From Martinezella lusitana (GTDB taxonomy: Bacteria; Pseudomonadota; Alphaproteobacteria; Rhizobiales; Rhizobiaceae): a DNA stretch of 64,000 bases. This document shows, in pieces, positions 26,541 to 35,315 of this stretch. Below the pieces are notes generated by a model. It did no database searches and was not told where the DNA came from. It was given only the letters and a program-made list of their open reading frames with translations. Both the position numbers and the translations under genes were made by a program. Position 1 is the first letter of the stretch. Every line of letters starts with the position of its first letter. The stretch covers positions 682,001-746,000 of the forward strand of contig NZ_JAFEVL010000048.1 in NCBI RefSeq assembly GCF_016901135.1, written 5' to 3'.

Positions 26541-27662
26541 TCACCGCAGCTTCAGGGTCGAGAGGCCGACCATCGCCAGAATGACCGCAACGATCCAGAA
26601 GCGAACCACGACCTGGCTCTCCGTCCAGCCCTTCTTTTCGAAGTGGTGGTGGATCGGCGCCATCAGGAAGACGCGGCGCCTGGTCATCTTGAAGAAGCCG
26701 ACCTGGATGATGACGGAAAGCGCCTCGACGACGAAAAGACCGCCGATGATCGCCATGACGATCTCATGCTTGGTGGCGACGGCAACCGAGCCGATCATGC
26801 CGCCCAGCGCCAGCGAGCCGGTATCGCCCATGAAGATCGCAGCCGGCGGTGCATTGAACCACAGGAACCCTAGGCCGGCGCCGATGACTGCGCCGAGAAC
26901 CACCGCCAGTTCGCCCGTACCCGGCACGAAATTGATCGCGAGGTAGTCAGCAAAGACGAAGTTGCCGGCGAGATAAGCGATGACGCCGAAGGAGGCTGCC
27001 GCGATCATGACCGGCACGATGGCAAGCCCGTCAAGGCCGTCGGTCAGGTTCACGGCATTACCGGCGGCAACGATGACGAAAGCGCCGAAAAACACGAAAA
27101 ACATGCCCAGATTGAGCAGCAGGCTCTTGAAGAAGGGGAAGGCGACCGACGAACCGAAGGTCGAGCCGGCGGGACCGGAAGAGAGTGCCGTGGTCATCAT
27201 GAAGTACACGGCGATGCCGGCAATGACGAATTCTATGCCTAGGCGCGCGCGACCGGAGAAACCCTTGTCGCTCTGCTTCGTCACCTTGAGATAATCGTCA
27301 TAGAAGCCGATCGCGCCGAACCCGAGCGTAACAAGCAGCGTGGCGACCACATAGACATTGGCGAGGTCAGCCCAAAGCAGAGACGACACGACGATACCGG
27401 CAAGGATCATCAGGCCGCCCATCGTAGGCGTGCCGGCCTTCTTGAAGTGCGTCTGAGGACCATCGGCGCGAATCGGCTGCCCCTTGCCCTGACGCACGCG
27501 CAGGGAGGAGATGATTCGCGGTCCGAAAAGGAAAACGATAAACGCTGAGGTAAAGAGGGCGCCACCGGTACGGAACGTGATGTATCTGAACAGATTGAGA
27601 AATCTGAAGTGTGTACTGAAAAAATGAACGTGGTCCGACAGTTCGGCTAGCCAGATCAGCAT
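26541..27662 (-). CDS. mraY: Phospho-MurNAc-pentapeptide transferase MraY
   Basis: A 373-residue integral membrane enzyme with about ten helices that moves phospho-MurNAc-pentapeptide onto undecaprenyl phosphate, giving lipid I. Signatures are KKAGTPTMGGLMIL, the catalytic GFYDDYLKV, NLTDGLDGLAIVP and FMGDTGSLALGG with APIHHHFEKKG near the end. It follows murF by 11 nt. Confidence 0.98.
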   Translation of the reverse strand: MLIWLAELSDHVHFFSTHFRFLNLFRYITFRTGGALFTSAFIVFLFGPRIISSLRVRQGKGQPIRADGPQTHFKKAGTPTMGGLMILAGIVVSSLLWADLANVYVVATLLVTLGFGAIGFYDDYLKVTKQSDKGFSGRARLGIEFVIAGIAVYFMMTTALSSGPAGSTFGSSVAFPFFKSLLLNLGMFFVFFGAFVIVAAGNAVNLTDGLDGLAIVPVMIAAASFGVIAYLAGNFVFADYLAINFVPGTGELAVVLGAVIGAGLGFLWFNAPPAAIFMGDTGSLALGGMIGSVAVATKHEIVMAIIGGLFVVEALSVIIQVGFFKMTRRRVFLMAPIHHHFEKKGWTESQVVVRFWIVAVILAMVGLSTLKLR

Positions 27663-27673
27663 AAGAGCCCTTT

Positions 27674-29134
27674 CTAAAGCCCCCGATGGGCTTGGGTGCC
27701 CGTGTCGGAAAATGCGGGAAACTTGTCAAGCAAGCCCGCCACGATCTTTCCAAACCCCATGCCCAACGATGATTTCACCATCAAGACGTCGCCAGGGGCG
27801 ACAGAATTGAGCGCGAATTCCGAGAGTTCCTCCGTCGTCTCACGATATTCGACATGAACACTTTCCGGCAGCTCATCCCTTAAAGCCGCCATCTCCGGAC
27901 CTGCCAGCCAGACATGCTCGATACCGGCCGCCAAGAGCGGTCCGGCAAGGTTTGCATGCACTCGCTGGGCATAATCCCCCATTTCCAACATATCGCCGAG
28001 GACGGCGATGCGCCTGCCCGTCCGACTGCCGACATCCGCATTCGGCGATGTCGTCGCCAGCAGCGCGATAGCCGCGCGCATGGATGCCGGATTGGCATTG
28101 TAGCTTTCATCGATCAGCGTGAAGTAGCCGCTGCCGATCGCGCGCTTGTGGCGTTGTCCCCTGCCCTTTTCCGGCCGCAGGTCCGCCAGCGCTTCGACAG
28201 CCTTGTCGAGATCGGCCTCGACGAGCATGACGGCGCCGAGCACGGCGAGCGCGTTTTCCGCGATGTGACGGCCCGGCGCGCCGATCGCCACTTCCATGGT
28301 CTCACCGCCGATCGTCAGCCATAGCGTCGAATTCTCCTCAGAGGCATTGAATTCGGCGAGACGCACATCGGCCTTGGCATGCTGGCCGAAGCTGTGCACA
28401 TGTTCGATACCGGCTGCTACAGCAGCCTGTTCCAGCATCTCGAACTGATCGTTGTCGTGATTGAGGATGGCATGACCGCCCGGCACGACACCGTCGAAAA
28501 TCTCCGCCTTCGCGGCGGCTATTTCCGTGATGCTGGTGAAATTGCCGAGATGCGCCGGTGCGATCGTGGTGATGATCGCGACATCCGGCTGCACCATCTT
28601 GACGAGCGGCCTGATCTCCTCGGGATGGTTCATGCCGATTTCAAAGACGCCGAAATCGGTGTCCTCGGGCATGCGCGCCAAGGTAAGCGGTACGCCCCAA
28701 TGATTGTTGAAGGAGGCGACGGAAGCATGCACCTTGCCCGATGGAGCGAGCGCGCGACGCAGCATTTCCTTCGTTGTAGTCTTACCGACCGAGCCGGTAA
28801 CGGCAATGATCTTGGCCTGCGTCCGCTGGCGGGCGGCGACACCCAGCCGGGCGAGCGCCGCCAATACGTCATCCACGACGACCTTCGGCACGGTCAGCCT
28901 GCCCATTGCTGGCAGACGCGCCTCGCTGATCACGATGAATGCCGCACCGTTCGCCATGGCCTGGTTGGCAAAGTCGTGACCATCGACGCGATCGCCCTTG
29001 ATGGCGAAAAAGGCCTCGCCCGGCTTGATGGAACGACTGTCGATGGAAATGCCCGTAATGCCTTCGGGCAGCGCTCCGACGAAGCGGCCCGAGATTGCGG
29101 CAATCATATCCTCAGTTGTCCAAAGCCAGTTCAA
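27674..29134 (-). CDS. murF: UDP-MurNAc-tripeptide--D-Ala-D-Ala ligase MurF
   Basis: A 486-residue Mur ligase that adds the D-Ala-D-Ala dipeptide made by Ddl. The ATP loop is VTGSVGKTTTKEMLRRAL, followed by SFNNHWGVPLTLARMP, FEIGMNHPEEIRPL and DESYNANPASMRAAI. It overlaps murE by 4 nt. Confidence 0.98.
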   Translation of the reverse strand: MNWLWTTEDMIAAISGRFVGALPEGITGISIDSRSIKPGEAFFAIKGDRVDGHDFANQAMANGAAFIVISEARLPAMGRLTVPKVVVDDVLAALARLGVAARQRTQAKIIAVTGSVGKTTTKEMLRRALAPSGKVHASVASFNNHWGVPLTLARMPEDTDFGVFEIGMNHPEEIRPLVKMVQPDVAIITTIAPAHLGNFTSITEIAAAKAEIFDGVVPGGHAILNHDNDQFEMLEQAAVAAGIEHVHSFGQHAKADVRLAEFNASEENSTLWLTIGGETMEVAIGAPGRHIAENALAVLGAVMLVEADLDKAVEALADLRPEKGRGQRHKRAIGSGYFTLIDESYNANPASMRAAIALLATTSPNADVGSRTGRRIAVLGDMLEMGDYAQRVHANLAGPLLAAGIEHVWLAGPEMAALRDELPESVHVEYRETTEELSEFALNSVAPGDVLMVKSSLGMGFGKIVAGLLDKFPAFSDTGTQAHRGL

Positions 29135-30594
29135 GGTTTCAAATCCTCCAGTGCTTTTCGCAGTTCGGCGTGATCGGAAAAGGGCAGCGTGACGCTGCCG
29201 ATCGTCTGACCTTCCTCGTGCCCTTTGCCGGCGACGATCAACGTGTCACCGGATTTCAGCATGCCGGCCGCCTTGCGGATGGCTTCGGCGCGATCGCCGA
29301 TCTCGCTGGCGCAGCCGGCGGCCGCCATGATCTCCGCACGAATCGCCGCCGGATCTTCCGAACGCGGATTGTCGTCGGTGACGATAACGATATCGGCGAG
29401 ACGGCAGGCGATTTCGCCCATGATCGGCCGCTTGCCGCGATCACGGTCGCCGCCGCAACCGAAGACGACGATGACGCGGCCTGTCGTGAACGGGCGCACC
29501 GAATTCAGGACGTTTTCCAACGCATCGGGCTTGTGAGCATAATCGACATAAGCGAGCGCGCCGTCATGCGTATGGCCGACGAGTTCAAGACGGCCCGATG
29601 CGCCGACGAGCTTCTCCAGCGCCGCCATGGCGACGGGTGCGGCAACGCCGGTGGAGATGGCAAGGCCGGCAGCTACCAATGCATTGGCGACCTGGAAATC
29701 ACCGGCCAGCGGGATATGAATCTCGAAAATATCGTCGCCGAAATGAACTTCGGCGATCTGCTTGTGACGGAAATGTTCGACGCGCTTCAAGGTCAGGAAA
29801 TCACCCTTGCGCCCGACCGTGCGCACATCCTGTCCGGCATCGCGTGCGGCGGATATTGCCTGGGCCGACCATGCATCGTCGGCAAAGATCACGGCCGGCG
29901 AACCCTTCGGAAGCAGGCCCCTGAACAGCCGCATCTTGGCAGCCATATAGTCTTCGACCGTCGGATGGTAATCCATGTGATCGCGGCCGAGATTGGTGAA
30001 GGCGGCGGCGGCAAGCCTGACGCCGTCGAGACGGAACTGATCGAGGCCATGGCTGGACGCCTCCATGGCCGCATGCGTTACACCCTCGTCGGCAAGCTCG
30101 GTGAGCAACTGGTGCAGCGACACCGGATCCGGTGTCGTCAGCGAGCCGTAATCGTTGCGCGTCGGCGAAACGACACCGGTGGTGCCGATCATGGCTGCCG
30201 GATGGCCGGCGTGTATCCAGATCTGACGGGTAAAGGAAGCGACCGAGGTCTTGCCGGCGGTGCCCGTGACGGCGACCATTGTCCCAGGCTGCTTACCGTA
30301 AAAACGCGAAGCAGCGACGGAAAGAAAGCGGCGCGGCTCGGAAACGGTCAGCAGCGGTACGCCGGCGACAGCGGCGCCATGGCCCGCGACAACGACGGAC
30401 GCGCCACGCGAAACGGCATCGGCAATGAAACTCGTTCCATCCGCCTTTGTGCCGGCGACAGCTACGAAAGCCATGCCTGGTACAACCTTGCGGCTATCGG
30501 CGGAAAGGCCTGTTATCTCAAGATCGCCAAGTGTCCCGCCGACTTGTCCGCTGAGTTCCGGAAACGCATTTCCGGCGATATCTCGCAAGTTCAT
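29131..30594 (-). CDS. murE: UDP-MurNAc-dipeptide--meso-DAP ligase MurE
   Basis: A 487-residue Mur ligase. The ATP loop is VTGTAGKTSVASFTRQ. The specificity motif DNPR (VTDDNPRSEDP) indicates addition of meso-diaminopimelate and not lysine, as expected in a Gram-negative organism. I chose ATG 30594 because MurE homologues begin with MNLRD-like sequence. A GTG 21 codons upstream is open but gives a basic tail without homology. The gap to ftsI is 65 nt. Confidence 0.96.
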   Translation of the reverse strand: MNLRDIAGNAFPELSGQVGGTLGDLEITGLSADSRKVVPGMAFVAVAGTKADGTSFIADAVSRGASVVVAGHGAAVAGVPLLTVSEPRRFLSVAASRFYGKQPGTMVAVTGTAGKTSVASFTRQIWIHAGHPAAMIGTTGVVSPTRNDYGSLTTPDPVSLHQLLTELADEGVTHAAMEASSHGLDQFRLDGVRLAAAAFTNLGRDHMDYHPTVEDYMAAKMRLFRGLLPKGSPAVIFADDAWSAQAISAARDAGQDVRTVGRKGDFLTLKRVEHFRHKQIAEVHFGDDIFEIHIPLAGDFQVANALVAAGLAISTGVAAPVAMAALEKLVGASGRLELVGHTHDGALAYVDYAHKPDALENVLNSVRPFTTGRVIVVFGCGGDRDRGKRPIMGEIACRLADIVIVTDDNPRSEDPAAIRAEIMAAAGCASEIGDRAEAIRKAAGMLKSGDTLIVAGKGHEEGQTIGSVTLPFSDHAELRKALEDLKP

Positions 30595-30659
30595 CGAATA
30601 TACTTTTCGTTTTTGATCGGTCCGCCCTCTCGCGAATCGACCCGTGTATTCTTTCACGC

Positions 30660-32414
30660 TTAATAAGACGCCAGCAAGGCCGAGTTATCTTTTCCGAAGC
30701 TGGGTTGTACCCCGAGGATAGGCGCCGCCCTGGCGATGATGTCGCGAGCGATCGGCAATGCCGTAAAGGCCGAGATCGTGCCGCCACCTCGCTCACCACT
30801 CTTCGGCTCATCGATGAAGGTCATGACCATGTATTGCGGATTGTCGATGGGGAAGGCCGCCAGGAAGCTGTTGAAATTCAACGTATGAGAGTAGCGACCG
30901 TTAACAACCTTATCGGCTGTGCCGGTCTTGCTGCCAACGTTATAGCCGGGAACGCGAGCGTTACGACCGGAGCCCCTGGTTCCGTTAAACTCGAGCAGGA
31001 AACGGACATCGTCACTGGTGCTCTTCTTGACCACCATCTTGGCAATGGCATCGGCCTGATCACGCGTGCGCGGCAGGAAGGTCGGCTCGATCAGCTTGCC
31101 TCCGTTGACGAGGGCTGCCGCGGCAACGGCTGTCTGCAATGGCGTGGTCGAGACACCGTGGCCGAAGGAAATGGTGATCGAATTGATCTTCTTCCAGACG
31201 CGAGGCTGGCTCGGCGCCTTCACTTCCGGCAACTCGGTGTCCATCCTGTTGAGCAGACCCAAGCGGGTCAGGAATTCCTTGTGCGCGTCGATCCCGATCA
31301 GATCCGCGATCTTCGCCGTGCCGATGTTGGAGGAATACTGGAAGATTTCCGGAACGGTCAGCACGCGGTGCTGGCCATGGAAGTCGTGAATGGTAAAGCC
31401 GCCGATCCGGATCGGGTTCGTCGCATCGAAGGCATCTCGCAGCGAGACTTTGCCGGAATCGAGCGCCATGGCCATGGTGAAGGTCTTGAAGGTCGATCCC
31501 ATTTCGAACGTGCCGTTCGTCATGCGATTGAGCCACCCCTCGGTGGCGCCTTCGTTCGGATAGTTCGGATCGAAGTCGGGAGCCGAGGCCATGCCCAACA
31601 CCTCGCCCGTGTGGATGTCGATCACCGCAGCGCCCGCGCCCTTCGCCTGAAAATTCTTGACCGCGTTGACGATCGCATCACGGACGATGCCTTGCACACG
31701 CAGGTCGATCGAAAGCTTCACCGGCTGCAGAGGCTGATCGTTGGTCATACCGGCGGCGGCAAGGTCGGCAAGACCCTGGTCGTCAATATATTTCTCCATG
31801 CCGGCAACGCCGCGGTTGTCGATGTTGACGTAGCCGAGGATATGGGCAGCGGTCGAGCCGCCCGGATAGAAGCGGCGCTTCTCGGGGCGGAAGCCGATGC
31901 CGGGAATGCCGAGTGCCAGAATCTGGCTCTGTTGCTTTGGCGTGAGCTGGCGGCGCAGCCACGCAAAATGCGAGGTCTTGGCGGCGAGCTTCTTGTATGT
32001 ACCCTTGGTATCCAGATCCGGCAGGACCGTGCGCAATTCTTCGACGGCCTCATCAGGATCGATGATCTTGTTCGGCTCGGCAAATAGCGAGACGGTACGG
32101 ATGTCGGTGGCAAGCAAGGCGCCGTTGCGATCGACGATATCCGGGCGTGAGGCCATCAGGCGATCCGGCGGCAGGATGCTCGACGTGGTGTCCGGCGGTG
32201 TCATGGCGAACTGGGCAAGACGACCGCCGATCACGCAATAGACGGCGATAAAGCTTGCCACCAGTAGAACGACACGGCTCTTGGCCTGGTTGGATTTGCG
32301 CTTGCGAGCCCCTTCGAAGGTCGAACGGGAAAAGCTATCGCTCGGACGGTTGTTCCCGTCGGTGGAGAAGTGCGCCTTGCTCTTCAAGACCATGATGCGA
32401 GAAAGAAAAGACAT
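30660..32414 (-). CDS. ftsI: Penicillin-binding protein FtsI (PBP3)
   Basis: A 584-residue class B PBP, the septal transpeptidase. One membrane anchor (about residues 47-66) precedes the pedestal domain (DIVDRNGALLATDI). The transpeptidase domain has the active site S307-T-F-K310, the SSN motif (QYSSNIGTAK) and the KTG motif (GSKTGTADK). It begins with an ATG that shares one base with the ftsL stop. It works with FtsW, encoded downstream. Confidence 0.97.
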   Translation of the reverse strand: MSFLSRIMVLKSKAHFSTDGNNRPSDSFSRSTFEGARKRKSNQAKSRVVLLVASFIAVYCVIGGRLAQFAMTPPDTTSSILPPDRLMASRPDIVDRNGALLATDIRTVSLFAEPNKIIDPDEAVEELRTVLPDLDTKGTYKKLAAKTSHFAWLRRQLTPKQQSQILALGIPGIGFRPEKRRFYPGGSTAAHILGYVNIDNRGVAGMEKYIDDQGLADLAAAGMTNDQPLQPVKLSIDLRVQGIVRDAIVNAVKNFQAKGAGAAVIDIHTGEVLGMASAPDFDPNYPNEGATEGWLNRMTNGTFEMGSTFKTFTMAMALDSGKVSLRDAFDATNPIRIGGFTIHDFHGQHRVLTVPEIFQYSSNIGTAKIADLIGIDAHKEFLTRLGLLNRMDTELPEVKAPSQPRVWKKINSITISFGHGVSTTPLQTAVAAAALVNGGKLIEPTFLPRTRDQADAIAKMVVKKSTSDDVRFLLEFNGTRGSGRNARVPGYNVGSKTGTADKVVNGRYSHTLNFNSFLAAFPIDNPQYMVMTFIDEPKSGERGGGTISAFTALPIARDIIARAAPILGVQPSFGKDNSALLASY

Positions 32415-32938
32415 TATTCGTCCACCGATCCCGTTGCTATATTGTCGATATCTGGCTTTTTACGCTTGGCCAAAGCAGGTGACTTGGGCCGCGGCGCCGG
32501 AGCGGCCGCCACGTCGGCGATCGCCTTCCTGATCTCGGCATCGGTCGTGTCGCCGTTCTTCGAGGCCGAAGCGACATTGCTCTTGGAGCCGGTTGCCTTG
32601 CCGCTCTTCGTGCTGTCTTTCGCATCCGCTACTATTGGCGGAGGAACCTGCGAGCGCAACATCGGCAACTCGTTCGGCTGGACGATGGCCGTCGAGAGGG
32701 TCGGCTGCAGCTGAAGCTCGTTGCTGTAGTTGTTGACGAGACGCTCGAGACGGTTCGGCTGCGAGACCAGCGCCCAGTCCGCCTTGAGGAGTTCAATCGT
32801 ATCCTTCTCGAGTTTGATCTCGGACTCGAGACGGTGAACCTCTTCCAGCTTCAGCTCGGCTCTGTGCTTGATCGTATAGGTTACGCTGGCCATTGCTGTC
32901 ATGACGCCAATCAGCACGATGTCAAAAGTCTTCAGCAT
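32414..32938 (-). CDS. ftsL: Cell division protein FtsL
   Basis: A 174-residue bitopic protein: a short N-terminus and one membrane helix (FDIVLIGVMTAMASVTYTI), then a coiled coil (ELKLEEVHRLESEIKLEKDTIELLKADWALV) and the family motif QPNRLERLVNNY. The C-terminal third is a low-complexity Ala/Lys/Ser/Pro tail that is variable among rhizobia. FtsL is a divisome scaffold that binds FtsB and FtsQ. I chose ATG 32938, 1 nt after the rsmH stop. The frame is open further upstream inside rsmH, but that is not FtsL-like. Confidence 0.92.
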   Translation of the reverse strand: MLKTFDIVLIGVMTAMASVTYTIKHRAELKLEEVHRLESEIKLEKDTIELLKADWALVSQPNRLERLVNNYSNELQLQPTLSTAIVQPNELPMLRSQVPPPIVADAKDSTKSGKATGSKSNVASASKNGDTTDAEIRKAIADVAAAPAPRPKSPALAKRKKPDIDNIATGSVDE

Positions 32939-32939
32939 A

Positions 32940-33965
32940 TCAACCTCCGAGCTTTCCGAGACTGGCGAGATTGGGCAGATCGAAGATAGAAAGATCGGCG
33001 GCCTCGGCGGCCGCCAAGGTGCGAAGACCGGCGCGCAGCTTGGCCGAGCGAGCCCTTGGATTGGCCTCCGCCTCCGCATCGCTGGCCGACACCATCGATT
33101 TGCCGATAGGCTCGAAGGTTGCAGGCCGCTCATGCACGATCGGCAGGTGGCGCGATCCGGCAGCACGACCGGACCGATCGGCGAAGAATTTCTTGACGAT
33201 TCGGTCTTCCAGGGAATGGAAGGTCACGACCACAAGCCGACCGCCCGGCTTGAGCGCGCGCTCGGCGGCGAACAGCGCCTGAGCCAGCTCGCCAAGCTCG
33301 TCGTTGACGAAGATGCGCAGCGCCTGGAAAACGCGGGTAGCGGGATGAATCTTGTCCTTGGCCTTTCGCGGCGTCACGATCTCGATCAGGCCGGCCAGAT
33401 CACGCGTGGTGACAAAAGGAGCCTCCGCACGCCGCTTCTCGATCGCATGAGCGATACGCGGCGCCTGTTTTTCCTCACCCAGAAAGACAAAGATACGAAT
33501 GAGGTCCGCCAGCTTGGCGCGATTGACGACATCGGCGGCCGATACGCCGCTTGCCGACATGCGCATGTCGAGCGGACCGTTCTTGCCGAAAGAAAAGCCG
33601 CGTTCGGCCTCGTCGATCTGCATGGAGGAAACGCCGATATCGAGCACGACACCGTCAAGCCCACCCTCGGGCGCGTGATCGACAAGCTGGGAAAATTGCG
33701 ACTGAATGAGCTTGAGACGCCCCGCATGGGCTTCAACAATCGCCTGTCCCGCCGCAATCGCCGTCGGATCGCGATCGAGCGCGATCACATCGGCACCGGC
33801 TGCGAGAATGGCCGAGGTGTAACCGCCGGCCCCGAATGTTCCATCGAGAATAATCTTGCCGGGTGCGGGCGCCAGCGCCTCGATCACCTCGGAAAGAAGA
33901 ACCGGAATGTGGCGAACTGGTCCGCCACCGGCATCAGTCAAACCTCCGCCTGAATTCGCCACCAT
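32940..33965 (-). CDS. rsmH: 16S rRNA (cytosine-N4) methyltransferase RsmH
   Basis: A 341-residue SAM-dependent enzyme methylating C1402 of 16S rRNA. Signatures are HIPVLLSEVIEAL, the SAM site DGTFGAGGYTSAIL, GVVLDIGVSSMQIDEAERGFSF and VVTFHSLEDRIVKKFF. The ATG at 33965 is chosen because homology begins shortly after it; the frame remains open through mraZ but without family similarity. It lies 14 nt after the mraZ stop. Confidence 0.97.
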   Translation of the reverse strand: MVANSGGGLTDAGGGPVRHIPVLLSEVIEALAPAPGKIILDGTFGAGGYTSAILAAGADVIALDRDPTAIAAGQAIVEAHAGRLKLIQSQFSQLVDHAPEGGLDGVVLDIGVSSMQIDEAERGFSFGKNGPLDMRMSASGVSAADVVNRAKLADLIRIFVFLGEEKQAPRIAHAIEKRRAEAPFVTTRDLAGLIEIVTPRKAKDKIHPATRVFQALRIFVNDELGELAQALFAAERALKPGGRLVVVTFHSLEDRIVKKFFADRSGRAAGSRHLPIVHERPATFEPIGKSMVSASDAEAEANPRARSAKLRAGLRTLAAAEAADLSIFDLPNLASLGKLGG

Positions 33966-33979
33966 TCCGTTTCCCCGTT

Positions 33980-34420
33980 CTATTCCGAGCGCCTGCCCGC
34001 CAGCCTGCGCTCCTCTCGTGCTTGCGCCTGCAAGGCCGCGAAAGCCTCCGGTCGCCACAATTGAAAATGATCCGCTCGCCCGACGAAAGTCACTTCGCCA
34101 GTGATGCCGGTGAAGTCGCGGATGAAATCCGTGATCATCAGCCGCCCCTCGGCATCGAGCTTCATAAAGACCCCGCCCCCATGGATCAGGAGCGACATCT
34201 GGTTCGCCGCCGGCGAAAAAGGATCGTCCGCCGCAATCTGCCGCTCGAATCGATCGAGCAGATCGAGGCCGCCGACACTGATCGCCGGAAACACAAAATC
34301 CTGGAAACAATACAGCTCCTGGATATTGCGCTCGGCCAGCACGGAACGGAATGCCGCCGGCACGGAAACCCGCCCCTTGACATCGATCCGGTTGGTCGCA
34401 TTCGACAGGAAGCGGTTCAT
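33980..34420 (-). CDS. mraZ: Transcriptional regulator MraZ
   Basis: A 146-residue protein with two SpoVT-AbrB repeats. The family's DxxxR signature occurs twice, as DVKGR (RIDVKGRVSVPAAF) and DAEGR (KLDAEGRLMI). MraZ forms rings of subunits that bind tandem TGGG-type boxes and, in E. coli, repress the dcw promoter. I chose the ATG at 34420, which gives the family-typical start MNRFLSN. Four matching boxes lie about 180-210 nt upstream, so autoregulation of the whole cluster is likely. Confidence 0.95.
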   Translation of the reverse strand: MNRFLSNATNRIDVKGRVSVPAAFRSVLAERNIQELYCFQDFVFPAISVGGLDLLDRFERQIAADDPFSPAANQMSLLIHGGGVFMKLDAEGRLMITDFIRDFTGITGEVTFVGRADHFQLWRPEAFAALQAQAREERRLAGRRSE

Positions 34421-34596
34421 GACGCGAAACACCCGTCCCCCATGATCCACAAGCAATCACGCGCTCACGGACACAGCCAAAATCGGACACAGCTTCGCAA
34501 GCCGAAAGAGCCAATGCCCCTTCGACACCTCCCTGACGGGGGCAATCACGGCTTTGCGATGATTGGGCTCTGATTTGCCCGTTTGCAGTGTTGTTT

Positions 34597-34631
34597 TGGG
34601 ATACCATGGGACCATATGGGCGTCAATGGGA
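34597..34631. promoter_or_regulatory. MraZ boxes overlapping the mraZ promoter
   Basis: Four TGGG repeats begin at 34597, 34607, 34617 and 34627, an exact 10-bp period. This is the spacing of MraZ boxes (TGGGN with 5-nt spacers) known from E. coli. On the minus strand TTGACG (34626-34621) and TATCCC (34603-34598) with a 17-bp spacer form a plausible promoter that the boxes cover completely. The mRNA leader would be about 170 nt. Confidence 0.75.
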
Positions 34632-34682
34632 TGAAGCTGCATCAGGCGCGGCCACACCCTGAATATTCATAAGCCGTTAAGT

Positions 34683-34698
34683 TTAACGAAAGGTTAGG
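34683..34698 (+). promoter_or_regulatory. CtrA-like site upstream of mraZ
   Basis: TTAA-N7-TTAGG, one mismatch from TTAA-N7-TTAAC within the core, with another TTAA at 34677-34680. It lies between the mraZ promoter and rnpB. It is a low-information motif, and its role in cell-cycle control of the cluster is inference. Confidence 0.3.
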
Positions 34699-34849
34699 AT
34701 TGCCTTCAGCCGATGCTCCGAAACGGATGTTTTCACAAGCGAAAACTCTCGCCCGCGGTGACCGGAAACCCCGGGAAACCGAGGCGTTCGGCGGCCCTCG
34801 AAATTATTTGCGGGGAGCGAAAAGGCCCATCCGAAAAAGGGGCGATGAT

Positions 34850-35251
34850 TTGCCAGTTGGCCTGTAAGCCGGGTTCTGTATGGCTCCGGCCGAGGCCGGA
34901 ACGTGGCAGCCATTCATCTGGGACGGCGCTTGCGCGACGCCTCTTGCAACCCACCCGGATGACCGGCCCGGAAACAGGCTGGAGCGCTTGCGCGCTCCGC
35001 GTCATCCCTATTCGGTTTTGCTCCCGGTGGGGTTTTCCGTGCCGTCGCTGTTTCCAGAGACGCGGTGGGCTCTTACCCCACCCTTTCACCCTTACCCGAT
35101 CCTGAGACCGGGCGGTTTGCTTTCTGTGGCACTTTCCCTGAGGTTGCCCTCGCCGGACGTTATCCGGCACCGTGTTTCCGTGGAGCCCGGACTTTCCTCA
35201 CCTCATCGCCTTTCGGCATTGATGAAGCGCGGCTGCCCAGCCAACTGGCAC
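34850..35251 (-). ncRNA. rnpB: RNase P RNA (class A)
   Basis: On the minus strand the conserved 5' part GAGGAAAGTCCGGGCTCC (near 35200) and the 3' part ACAGAACCCGGCTTACAG (near 34870) of bacterial RNase P RNA are present. The ends pair as helix P1: GCCAGTTGGC at 35249-35240 with GCCAACTGGC at 34861-34852, a perfect 10-bp match. The roughly 400-nt length fits type A RNAs. RNase P removes 5' leaders from tRNA precursors. Exact ends are estimated from P1. A T-rich stretch follows the 3' end and may terminate it. Confidence 0.95.
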
Positions 35252-35315
35252 TGGCTCATTAACCGAGACTTCAGGCAATTGCCACCTAAATATGCAGCCC
35301 GGTTTCCGTCCGATG

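Noticed and set aside
30705..32087. A 460-codon open frame on the plus strand opposite ftsI
   Set aside because: It is a shadow of ftsI with no recognisable domain.
33966..34607. N-terminal extension of the rsmH frame across mraZ
   Set aside because: RsmH homology starts at 33965, and the extension overlaps the genuine mraZ frame with its two DxxxR motifs.
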